NCBI GenBank assembly: GCA_030849805.1
Contig: JASANZ010002236.1
Location: 25,403-89,402, forward strand
Direction: 5' to 3'
DNA length: 64,000 bases
From: Sergeia podlipaevii
Taxonomy: Eukaryota > Euglenozoa > Kinetoplastea > Trypanosomatida > Trypanosomatidae
Part shown: positions 9,777 to 17,936 of the stretch, piece after piece
Layout of the letters: each line of letters starts with the position of its first letter
Position numbering within the stretch: the first letter of the stretch is position 1
Notes under the pieces: model-generated
The model's input: the letters and a program-made list of their open reading frames with translations, nothing else
Told to the model about the DNA's origin: nothing
The model's database searches: none
Position numbers and translations under genes: made by a program

Positions 9777-10988
9777 TTACATATCCACCAGACGAGACAG
9801 CTTCTGAATACGATTCAGCAAAAGATCGCCGTTCTTGACGATGCGGTGGTAGTCAAAGTTCGTCGTATCGCCGCGGTACGTCTTGACGCTGCCAGTGACG
9901 CGATCCATCTTGCAAGCAATGCGTTCGTTGGAAATGAGCGTACCGAGCATCTGATCCAGCACAGGGACTGGCAACTCAAAGGCGGTGCTCATAGATTGAA
10001 GAGTCACACTGCTGTAAGAGTCTAGAAACTGCGTGAACACAAGCACACGCACCTCCCTGAAGAAATAGTTGACGTGTGGGGCCAAATACACCAGCCGGCG
10101 CTGATGCTGGCAAACGGTGTCTAGCGCAGGGAACACATCGCGATAGCGACAGCTGTGAATGGCCGTGACTAACTTGTAAATATCCGCCACATCAGCGCTG
10201 ATCACCTCAGGGCTATCGATAATGCGTTTCCTGAGATCCTGGCGGCTCAGCACCGGCAAGCTCGCAAGAGTCGTAATGAAAATAAAGTCCTTGAAAGGAA
10301 TAAGCTCGCCAGAGGCAAACGTCGTGATAGAGTCCAAGAGAAGCTCTGACCCACGGCGGAAGTCACGCACAAAGACGTGGTAGACGCCCTCGTACACCTT
10401 CAGACGGTTACGGCGCTCCCAGTCACCATCCTTGAGCAGGCGGTGAGCATCACGAATACCTTTAGCGGCGATCTCGTTATCAGAGAAAGCGATACCCAGA
10501 CGAATGCGCTGGAAGCACAGATCCAGCTTTGGACCAGCGGCCAGTGTCTTGGCAGCGCACTCCTGATTCGCTTTGAGGCACATCTCAAGATCGCCGATGC
10601 GAGCGTAGTGGTTGCACTTGCCGAGCAGCGCATCACGCACCTCGGTGTCGCCCAGGTTCTCCTGCGCATCCTTGAGCCTCGCGTCAAACGCGTTGACCTT
10701 CTTGGCGTTGATCTCATCCATCTCCGCAAGCTGCGCCTCGTTTACAGGCCAGTCAAGAGCCTCGTGAATAACGCGCATGTACGGAGCCATGTTATGCTCA
10801 ACCATCTCCTTCAACATCATCTCCTTAGCCTCTTCACGCTCCTGCGCAGTGCTGAATTGAGAAGTGAAAGTATAGCGGGCGTAGAGGAGCGATAGAAGGG
10901 GATCCACGGGGATGTCTACGTCCTCTACAGCAAACTCCTCCTCCTCGTTCCTCATAGTCTCGTCCTTGGCCGTGACTGGAGACGACAT
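9777..10988 (-). CDS. RPN7: 26S proteasome regulatory subunit RPN7 (PSMD6)
   Basis: A 403-residue subunit of the 19S lid, which recognises and deubiquitinates substrates of the 26S proteasome. The N-terminal acidic segment leads into helical repeats (LYARYTFTSQFS; DALLGKCNHYARIGDLEMC; RIRLGIAFSDN). A PCI domain at about 225-385 includes FKDFIFITTLASLPVLSR, followed by a winged-helix part with DQMLGTLISNERIACKMD. The length is close to yeast and human homologues (about 390-430 residues). The ATG at 10988 is preceded by a CT-rich tract (complement of 11013-11036) and an AG at 11005. The stop is TAA. The lid role is inferred from family membership. Confidence 0.93.
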   Translation of the reverse strand: MSSPVTAKDETMRNEEEEFAVEDVDIPVDPLLSLLYARYTFTSQFSTAQEREEAKEMMLKEMVEHNMAPYMRVIHEALDWPVNEAQLAEMDEINAKKVNAFDARLKDAQENLGDTEVRDALLGKCNHYARIGDLEMCLKANQECAAKTLAAGPKLDLCFQRIRLGIAFSDNEIAAKGIRDAHRLLKDGDWERRNRLKVYEGVYHVFVRDFRRGSELLLDSITTFASGELIPFKDFIFITTLASLPVLSRQDLRKRIIDSPEVISADVADIYKLVTAIHSCRYRDVFPALDTVCQHQRRLVYLAPHVNYFFREVRVLVFTQFLDSYSSVTLQSMSTAFELPVPVLDQMLGTLISNERIACKMDRVTGSVKTYRGDTTNFDYHRIVKNGDLLLNRIQKLSRLVDM

Positions 10989-12015
10989 TCCCCTCTTCCG
11001 TTTCTTGTATATGAATAAAGAAAAGAAAAAAAAGAAATGCTAATAATAGTAATAGAAATAAAAGGTGCAACCCAAATTGCAACGATAGACTAGTGTGAAG
11101 GACGTACAGAAATGTGTACTGTTTTTATCCCTTGTGTGTGTGTGTATGTGTGTGTGTTTCCTTGAATGTAGATAGCAGCTAACGTAAAGCTATGCTACTA
11201 ATATATATGTATGGACGTATGTACGGTGGAAAAACTAGATAAAGTATGAATAAAAAGCAACATCAAAAAGTGAAAGGAAGTGCATGAACAAGTCAAAGTG
11301 TAGAAAGCGGAGAAAAATAGTATGCATTATGTCTGCATATCATAAGCAACCATCTTCATTCAGGCAGCTCAGAATTTTTTTTTTTTTTTAAGGAAAGCGA
11401 AGGATGAGCAAAAATGCAATTGATTTGTAATTTTGTGTGTGCAACAATGTGCGAGACGTTTCGCAAAAAAAAACATAAAAAGTGGACATACGGTGATAGC
11501 AAGGGATACAAGAGAATGTTTCAAAAGAAAAAATCATAGTACAAATTTGTGGGACTTTCCACGTCCCCTCACCCCTCTTCTCTCTGGGTACATCAGCGTA
11601 TCAACTGCTGATTCTTACAAAAGAAAAAAAAAACGTAGGGAAGGATGTAGGCCCATCTTGCCTCTCTCTGCTGGGTTAATGTATTGAACACCACCACATC
11701 GTCATGAGAAAAGGAAGATCCTCTGTGTTGACTCATCCTCCCACACATCCCTTCATTTTTATTTTCCTTCAGTCGTATGCACGTTGTTGTTTTTGTTTTC
11801 GTCACCTGGTCAATGAAGTGTTAAGTCCTTTACGCTCTGTATGAGGAGGGATATACATACACTCGCAGGGCTCATAAGAATATATAGAGGGAAAAAGGGA
11901 GAGGACTCTACACCTCAAGAATAAATAGCATCAGTAGGGGGAAAATAGGAGAGAGCGAGTGAAAAAAAAAAACATCGCAAAACTCGCCTCCCCCCCCCTA
12001 AGCCCACAGCCTTCT
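10989..12015. promoter_or_regulatory. Intergenic gap upstream of RPN7
   Basis: No gene is seen. A pyrimidine tract on the coding strand (complement of 11013-11036) with an AG at 11005 is the probable acceptor. A TG-rich stretch lies near 11134-11158 and an A/T run near 11374-11390. The end near 12015 is the 3' UTR of the next gene, with a C run at 11990-11999. Confidence 0.5.
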
Positions 12016-14925
12016 CTACGCGAGCCCCTCGCCGCGAAGAATCGCATCAGTGATATTGTCCAGGGCCGTCCAGGAGCCTCCGTCATCATCGGAGCCTACC
12101 CTCTCATCCTGATCATCATGGTGTGTGTGCGACCATGGCGCTGGCACGCTGTCACATGCGTCCTTCCCTTTCACTCTGGCTGGCCACGTCACGTGCTGGT
12201 GCTCCTGCTGCTGCATCTGCGCTGCAGCGTTAGGCGGAGAGCGGGACTTGGAAAGCATGTACGTCCTTTGAGCAATCGGTGAGGCTCCAGAAAGAGAGAC
12301 CCCACGCGCAGCACCACTCACATCGCCAGCATTGTGGAGAAAGCTTGCGGTGCCGTGTGGGGGCGGGGAGTCACCAAGCTGTCGCGGTAGCCGCGGTGCA
12401 TTCTGGAAGGAAAGTCGTGAGAGAGCCAAGCGGGTAGCTGCGGACGGAGTACCTGCACTATTGGCATTCAAGAGACTGTACCCGTAGTCCATACTGGCGC
12501 TCTTAGCGGTAGCATTGGTGTTGCCACTGCGGCCAGTGGCAAGTGGTGTAGCCTCACCACCTCCAGCGTAAGGAAGGCAATACATAGCCGCAGCCCCAGG
12601 CACCTGGCCAACGCTCTCGGCACGAGCAACGGACTCTAGAAAGACGGGATCCTGGAAGACAGGATGGTCACGCAGAAGCTCTAGTTCATTCACTAGGCGC
12701 ACTTTCGCAGCGGCAGCCAAGCCATCTCTAGTCTGCTGGGAGTACCGGCGGCGTCGTGCCTCAGCATCATCGATGTAGCTACCGTCTTCGCCACTCGCCA
12801 TATCAGAGGAGTGGTGTGGAATAGGAGATGGTGAGTAGGTGCCAGCGGGTCGAAAGGTGTGAACCGATGAAAGCTGTGGAGCAAAGGTGCATCCATCTTT
12901 CTCCCTGATTGCCTTCTCCTCACGCGCCCGCAGCAAGCGAGTCTCCTTGCCCTCTTGCCACATGTTCGCACGCAGTGCTACCGCTTCAACACGTTCGGCG
13001 CTGGTGATAGCAAAAAAAGGTCTCGGGGCTGCGGCTGCTGAACCACGAGGAGAGCAAGACGACGCCAACGACACCCCGGGCTCCGCAGATGCAGTTGGAG
13101 TGGAACCAGGATAGAGGGGTTGACGATTCGCCAGCTTGCGCTTCGCGAGGCGGGCTGTATAGGGTGAAATGCTAGGATGAAAGGTCGCACGAGCGTCGCG
13201 CTCTTCCCGCAGTCTCGTCAAGTTCCGCTGCCGCCTCTCCTCCTCGGCCTCTAACTTGTCGAGAATAGAATGGCAAGTGTCAGCGCCGTCCTTTTTCCTC
13301 TTCTTCTCCTTGCCGTCACGAAAAAACTTGACAAGAAGGTGCTCCTGGCGCTTGGCACGAAGCTTCTTGCAAAGCGCCTCCTGCTCCTCTTGTGGCCACT
13401 TATCAAAGGGAATGCGCTTTGTTTTACTACTGACGCCCAGACTGTCGTCCCCTTCCGTCTCCACCACTCGAGTCGGAAGAGCGTTAGGTTGGAAGTAGGG
13501 CTTGCCAGTCACAGGGTCGTACTTTTCGCCGTCGCACGTACCCCCTGCACTGGTGAGTCTCAGCTTTTCAGCATTCTGCACGCGTTTGATCATGTCTGCC
13601 TCCACACGAGCCAAATAGTGGCGCTCCGCAGCGGAAGGGGATGAGGAAGGCAGCAGCTTCCGCAAGCCATAACGTCCGCCGTCGCAACCATTCAGGTCCT
13701 TGTCCTCATCACCTGCGTTGAGGTTGCCGCTAGCAGCCGCACCTTTGCATGGAGAGCGGCGGGTAAGTTGGTAAAGAAGCTCTCTCTGTTCCTCAATGCG
13801 GGCTGTAGTGAGGGGCTCGTGAGCAGCCGCAGCAGCGCCGGTTCCAAGAGAACGCGAAAGTGTATCGCCTACCCCCTCCGCTGCCAATGCCTGCAAGCTC
13901 ATCGCCTCGTCCTTTCCTCGAGATTCAGCAGTCTTCGTCTCGGCAGCGTAGCTTCGTGGCTGCCAAAGCGGGTGTCGAGGTGTTATCCCCCGCGATCTAC
14001 TTAATATCTTCCTGCTGCCCTCACTCATCATTAGACCTGAAGGCACACTAACAGCCTTGCCATCTTGTGAAGTCTCTGGATACTTGGCCGCCAGCTTCCT
14101 TGCGGTTTTCTGCTGCCACTCAATACACCTAGCTAAAAAGGTCTCGCGGCCCTTCCCACGGCGCCTCCGTGCCGCCTTCGACAAGCGAGGAGTGAAGGTG
14201 CACGCTGCCATCTCCATCTCTGCCAGCGCCTGCCGCTTCTGCTCTGCATGCGCCTCTGTTTCTCTCTGTCTTGAAACGCCAGTCACGTAGAGCTCCACAC
14301 ACCGCTCACGCCCCGCGCGCTTGCGCTGCCGTGACCGCCGTGCGCGGCGGCGAACTGCTCTAGAGTGCGCGAGGGTCTCCAGCAGATACAGCAGCGCATA
14401 CGGGTGCCGCCGATGAGCTGTGTAATGATGATAATCACGGCCATATTCGTTAATGTGGTTGCGCTCACTGCTGTCGTACATATCCACCTCCTCGTCCACC
14501 TCGTCTGCGGCAAAGTAGAGAAGCGTGAGCGAGAAAGGGAGGTCAAGGGATTCAAGCGCAGGGTCTTCACCAAGTGAGTCGCTGCTGCTGTTAGACCACT
14601 CCCCGTCCTCCCCACTCCTGTTTCTAGAAGCAATGCGAAGTGGATGTCCCTGTTGGACGCAAACCTGCTGCGATATAGGAATCCGTGGAGGAGGAGACGC
14701 CCCTGCTGAGATGGTGGACGTATTCGTTTCGTTCATGTTGCCTCTAACCTGGCCGTCTGTCTTTGGTTGGGTCGAGCTAGTACTAGTAACCGCCTTTACA
14801 CTGGCGCCAGTGTGAGTGCCAGACAAAGCAGTAGCTGCCGTATTCTCTAGGGATACTGCGAAGGCCTTCATGCCACCACCTGCATTCGTGCTACTGTGAG
14901 ATTGAAGTGGAACTACAGAACTCAT
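12016..14925 (-). CDS. Hypothetical protein, 969 aa, with repeated [CA]-T-F-x-P-x-[LI]-S motifs
   Basis: I cannot name this protein. It is long, charged and mostly disordered or helical, with Arg/Lys/Glu-rich segments. Three copies of a short motif stand out: CTFTPRLS near residue 240, ATFHPSIS near 583 and CTFAPQLS near 682. Each sits among basic residues. Two are adjacent to helical Arg/Glu stretches (for example RLREERDARATF). Motifs of this kind are common in large cytoskeletal or flagellar proteins of protists, so a cytoskeletal role is a reasonable guess only. There is no membrane segment or signal peptide. The first ATG is at 14925. A GTG 22 codons upstream is rejected. An AG touches the ATG, and a better acceptor may be near 15104 after a TTTCTTTTCTTTT tract. 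The stop is TAG. Confidence 0.8.
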   Translation of the reverse strand: MSSVVPLQSHSSTNAGGGMKAFAVSLENTAATALSGTHTGASVKAVTSTSSTQPKTDGQVRGNMNETNTSTISAGASPPPRIPISQQVCVQQGHPLRIASRNRSGEDGEWSNSSSDSLGEDPALESLDLPFSLTLLYFAADEVDEEVDMYDSSERNHINEYGRDYHHYTAHRRHPYALLYLLETLAHSRAVRRRARRSRQRKRAGRERCVELYVTGVSRQRETEAHAEQKRQALAEMEMAACTFTPRLSKAARRRRGKGRETFLARCIEWQQKTARKLAAKYPETSQDGKAVSVPSGLMMSEGSRKILSRSRGITPRHPLWQPRSYAAETKTAESRGKDEAMSLQALAAEGVGDTLSRSLGTGAAAAAHEPLTTARIEEQRELLYQLTRRSPCKGAAASGNLNAGDEDKDLNGCDGGRYGLRKLLPSSSPSAAERHYLARVEADMIKRVQNAEKLRLTSAGGTCDGEKYDPVTGKPYFQPNALPTRVVETEGDDSLGVSSKTKRIPFDKWPQEEQEALCKKLRAKRQEHLLVKFFRDGKEKKRKKDGADTCHSILDKLEAEEERRQRNLTRLREERDARATFHPSISPYTARLAKRKLANRQPLYPGSTPTASAEPGVSLASSCSPRGSAAAAPRPFFAITSAERVEAVALRANMWQEGKETRLLRAREEKAIREKDGCTFAPQLSSVHTFRPAGTYSPSPIPHHSSDMASGEDGSYIDDAEARRRRYSQQTRDGLAAAAKVRLVNELELLRDHPVFQDPVFLESVARAESVGQVPGAAAMYCLPYAGGGEATPLATGRSGNTNATAKSASMDYGYSLLNANSAGTPSAATRLALSRLSFQNAPRLPRQLGDSPPPHGTASFLHNAGDVSGAARGVSLSGASPIAQRTYMLSKSRSPPNAAAQMQQQEHQHVTWPARVKGKDACDSVPAPWSHTHHDDQDERVGSDDDGGSWTALDNITDAILRGEGLA

Positions 14926-15464
14926 CTGATGTGTTGTGATAAAAAGATAAATATGTGTGGAGTTGCGCTCACTTTTTCTTCGTTTCGCCACAGCTTTTCT
15001 GTCTCCCTCTCTCTGGTGTATATCCGTTCTTGTTGTTCTGATGTTTTCTTTCTTCTTCCTTAAGCTATTTCTAACTGTACAGTTTCTATTCAGCCTATGT
15101 AGCTTTCAAAAGAAAAGAAAGACCGAAGTACTAAATACACCTTCAGCCTGTCTTCCCTCCGCTATACTGCAATGCGCTCGTTTCTTCAAAAGAGAAAAAG
15201 GAAACAAAATGAAGGAAAAAAAAATGTATATTTATGAAGAGGGTGTCTGTGTCCAAAAAAGAGAACGAAAAAAGAAAACACTGTTTGGTTGCCCATCGCA
15301 AAAAAAAAAAAGCAAAGGAATCAAATAGAACTACTCGTAAGCAATCTTTATTTAAAAAAAAAAAAAATGCCCGCGTTAAATGCATTTACTAGCAATCCAA
15401 AATAAATTCAAGTAGAAGAAGTAGAAAAAAAAAAAAAGCGCGCGTTTCCATTGGCTTTGCACAA
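14926..15464. promoter_or_regulatory. Intergenic gap between the URI 3' end and the 969-aa gene
   Basis: No gene is seen. A pyrimidine tract on the coding strand (complement of about 15108-15122) and an AG near 15104 could be the acceptor of the 969-aa gene, with no ATG before 14925. The section from 15411 upward belongs to the duplicated URI 3' region. Confidence 0.45.
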
Positions 15465-15728
15465 TCAAACCTCCCCATCCAACTGCTTTTGAAAGAGAGA
15501 CTTACGCTTGAATGCTGCCCCAACAGTAGTGGCAAGCCCCTTTTCCATAATCGGGTTAAGCGTCGGCGGCACCTCACGCACGCCAGCGCCTGCATGATCC
15601 ACAATCTCCCCCAGAGCGTAGGTGCGGTGTTCCGCCGACGGTGCCTCTGGAGCCAGTGGAAGGCGCTCTGCCACCGCTACCGCCTCTCCCTCTCCAACTG
15701 CTGCCTTGCTCCCCCCCTCATCACTACA
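15411..15728. repeat. Copy A of a duplicated 3' end of the URI gene
   Basis: This segment repeats 15730-16048 at an offset of 319-320 bases with only a few differences: a small change in the A-rich tract, single-base changes near 15459-15475, and G-T for G-C near 15555. It contains codons for the last 88 residues of the URI C-terminus, ending in a TGA at 15465. It is cut off at 15728, directly before an ambiguous base N at 15729. Confidence 0.92.
15465..15728 (-). pseudogene. Truncated duplicate of the URI C-terminal coding end
   Basis: An open frame that encodes the same C-terminal residues as copy B (for example HRTYALGEIVDHAGAGVREV and FKRKSLFQKQLDGEV). It has no start or upstream coding part, because the frame runs into the N at 15729 and then into 3' UTR sequence of copy B. 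It is probably an assembly product (second haplotype) and not a separate gene. Confidence 0.7.
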
Positions 15729-15729
15729 N

Positions 15730-16048
15730 AGTAGAAGAAGAAGAAAAAAAAAAAGAAGCGCGCGTTTCCATTGGATTTGCACAGTCAAACCTCTCCATCC
15801 AACTGCTTTTGAAAGAGAGACTTACGCTTGAATGCTGCCCCAACAGTAGTGGCAAGCCCCTTTTCCATAATCGGGCTAAGCGTCGGCGGCACCTCACGCA
15901 CGCCAGCGCCTGCATGATCCACAATCTCCCCCAGAGCGTAGGTGCGGTGTTCCGCCGACGGTGCCTCTGGAGCCAGTGGAAGGCGCTCTGCCACCGCTAC
16001 CGCCTCTCCCTCTCCAACTGCTGCCTTGCTCCCCCCCTCATCACTACA
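15730..16048. repeat. Copy B of the duplicated 3' end, continuous with the URI gene
   Basis: This copy is continuous with the URI reading frame and ends it with a TGA at 15785. Its 3' flank (15730-15784) matches 15411-15464. The two copies meet at the N at 15729. Near identity, plus a junction at an unresolved base, fits two alleles placed side by side in the assembly better than a real tandem duplication. Confidence 0.92.
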
Positions 16049-16456
16049 CGCGAGCACTTCAGGGGCGAAGGAAACACGCTTCTTCGATTTAGGGGAGTTA
16101 GTAGAGCTAACTGAAGCGGCAGGCGCGGGAGTAGCCACTGGAGGCTGCACGGCTACGCCAATATCAGCAGGAGAGGTATACGGAACGACTGGAGGCGCCG
16201 CAGAAGACGCTGATGTAGGTGAGCCAACCTCTTTCTTTTCGGCAATCTCGCTCGTAACAGCAATAGATACTGAAGAAACAGGAGACATAACTGCGGCCTC
16301 GACCTCTCTCCGGCGTGCAAGCTCCGCCTGGACACGCTTTTCCTTCTTCGCAATCATGCGCTCAGTCATGATCCGCTCAACCAGCTCTTCGTCATCCACG
16401 TGGTCGCCCAACTCCCGCTCGATCTCAATTAGCTCATCTTCCGTCAAATCATCAAG
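15785..16456 (-). CDS. C-terminal part of the URI-like gene, in frame after an internal TAA
   Basis: These 224 codons follow the TAA at 16457-16459 in the same frame as the upstream part and contain no further stop until TGA at 15785. The segment opens with an acidic helix (LDDLTEDELIEIEREL), then a basic helix, an Ala/Ser/Pro-rich linker, the basic motif KSKKRVSFAP and a conserved-looking C-terminus with SPIMEKG and FKRKSLFQ. It has no upstream splice signal of its own, and its first internal ATG is only at 16369, inside the helix. It is therefore best read as the second half of one gene of about 466 codons. A substitution GAA to TAA in a Glu-rich run would explain the break, as would readthrough or a sequencing error. 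Confidence 0.7.
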   Translation of the reverse strand, partial: LDDLTEDELIEIERELGDHVDDEELVERIMTERMIAKKEKRVQAELARRREVEAAVMSPVSSVSIAVTSEIAEKKEVGSPTSASSAAPPVVPYTSPADIGVAVQPPVATPAPAASVSSTNSPKSKKRVSFAPEVLACSDEGGSKAAVGEGEAVAVAERLPLAPEAPSAEHRTYALGEIVDHAGAGVREVPPTLSPIMEKGLATTVGAAFKRKSLFQKQLDGEV

Positions 16457-17185
16457 TTAATCAAATGTGAAGAGATCCTCGTCTTCTTGGCTAGGCAGAG
16501 GTTCCGCCGGCGACAGCTCAGAATCAATCCCAGCAATAGGCACTGCCCCCCTCGTGGCGACGCTAGAACCTGCGATGGCAGAACTACTGCTGTCGCCTCT
16601 ACTCGCTTCAGTATTGGCACTGGCAACGCTGGGCGTAGTGCACGCCGTGGTGGTTGGGGCAGGCAATGGGACTGAAGGAGTGTCACTAGATGCGCCTCGG
16701 CTTGAAACAGCATGGGCAACCTCTAGGTCCCTCTCTCGTCTCTCTAGCAGCTGCGCCATGGCCACCTCCGCCTCGGGCATCTCGGAAAGGAAGAGATCTC
16801 GCTTCCCCTCCAGTGTGGCCTTCTCTTCTTGCAGTACCTTGAGCTCGCGCAGCATAAACTGTGCACGTCGCTCGGCAATCCCGCGTGCCTGACTGGCACT
16901 GCGTGATGCGAACCAGCCATCGCCCAGGAGCACCATGATGGTGTTCGTGCAATCGAGATCTGCCTCAAAGTAGCCCAGACCACCGGCCACAGGAGCCAAA
17001 ATAGATCGCCGGCAGCGGTCCGTGATGCTGCTCAGGGTAATCTGCAGCTCCTTGTACTCGCTGATGCGGCGCAAGCAGCGATCCAGCTGCTCCTCGTTCT
17101 GTCGGAGAAGAAAAAGGTACAGCTCAGCGCCGGTGTACACCTCATCCTCTCCAGTCTCTTCAGGAGTGTCATGGGTAACGTCCAT
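16457..17185 (-). CDS. URI-type prefoldin (unconventional prefoldin RPB5 interactor), N-terminal part
   Basis: A 242-codon open frame carrying an alpha-prefoldin fold of the URI/Bud27 group: N-terminal helix (ELYLFLLRQNEEQLDRC), a central beta region (PVAGGLGYFEADLD), the near-diagnostic VLLGDGWFASRSASQA at about 88-103, and a second long helix (RRAQFMLRELKVLQEEKATL). URI proteins work with RPB5 and R2TP/prefoldin-like complexes in assembly of RNA polymerases. That role is inferred from the family. The ATG at 17185 follows a CTCTCTTTTGATTCTTTTT tract and an AG at 17250. The frame ends at a TAA (16457-16459) in an acidic stretch, after which the same frame continues for 224 codons. If the TAA is a true stop, the protein lacks the C-terminal acidic and basic regions usual for URI. 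Confidence 0.75.
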   Translation of the reverse strand: MDVTHDTPEETGEDEVYTGAELYLFLLRQNEEQLDRCLRRISEYKELQITLSSITDRCRRSILAPVAGGLGYFEADLDCTNTIMVLLGDGWFASRSASQARGIAERRAQFMLRELKVLQEEKATLEGKRDLFLSEMPEAEVAMAQLLERRERDLEVAHAVSSRGASSDTPSVPLPAPTTTACTTPSVASANTEASRGDSSSSAIAGSSVATRGAVPIAGIDSELSPAEPLPSQEDEDLFTFD

Positions 17186-17936
17186 CTAGAAAACTATTTG
17201 TTAACAGAGTGAGTGTGTATGTGTTCTTCCTTGAATGGTCCACAAGACCTGCCAAAAAGAATCAAAAGAGAGAAAGCAAAAGCACCTCTCCTTTTGTGTG
17301 TTATTACAGTAAATATTTTTTCTATTTTTATAATAATAAAAAAGAAGAGAGAAAAAAAGAGAATCAAAGCACAATTGAGATCTTAAAGACTACTATCAAA
17401 GGGAGAAAAAAAAAACGCAACACTCATACCTTGTGAGTACGGCGCAGTACCCTATGGCAGTGTCACCCTGCTGCAAAATACCAGTAGTACTATTGGAATT
17501 AGCTATTCTTTCTTACGTCGAGTGTAAACCCTCGCTACTAGCTCAAGCTAGCACACAAAAGAAGGTGGCAAAAAAGGTATGACGTAAATGCAGTCATCCT
17601 CCTTCCTTCCTTCCCCCCCCCCCCCAACCCTACCCTACCCTAACTCACCTCTCCCAACCTCAGCAAGTCGCAACATCAACAAAAAATGTACTTTTTTACA
17701 TAACGAATAGAGCAATACCTATACCACACGCACACACTCACACACAAATGCGGGGCATACTATCACCACAACGAATAATGATTAACAATAGTAGCGCCAA
17801 AAGAAGGAAAAAAAAAAGACATATAATGTACAAAGCTCATCACTTACGCAAGGGTAGTGCAAGTAATAAAACCAGAAAGAAAGATCAAGACAGGGAAAAA
17901 AGTACCAAGAAAAAAATGAGTTCCTCGTGCTCACTC
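17186..17936. promoter_or_regulatory. Intergenic gap with a telomere-like tract
   Basis: No gene is seen. A clear pyrimidine tract (complement of 17254-17280) and an AG at 17250 serve the URI gene. A run of about 14 C at 17612-17625 is followed by a CCCTA-type triplet repeat up to about 17644 (GTTAGGGTAGGGTAGGG on the minus strand). The part near 17936 is the 3' UTR of DNAAF4. Confidence 0.5.

Noticed and set aside
16445..16460. Reassigned stop codons as in Blastocrithidia
   Set aside because: Only one internal stop is seen in over 13,000 codons, and all three stop codons terminate other genes.
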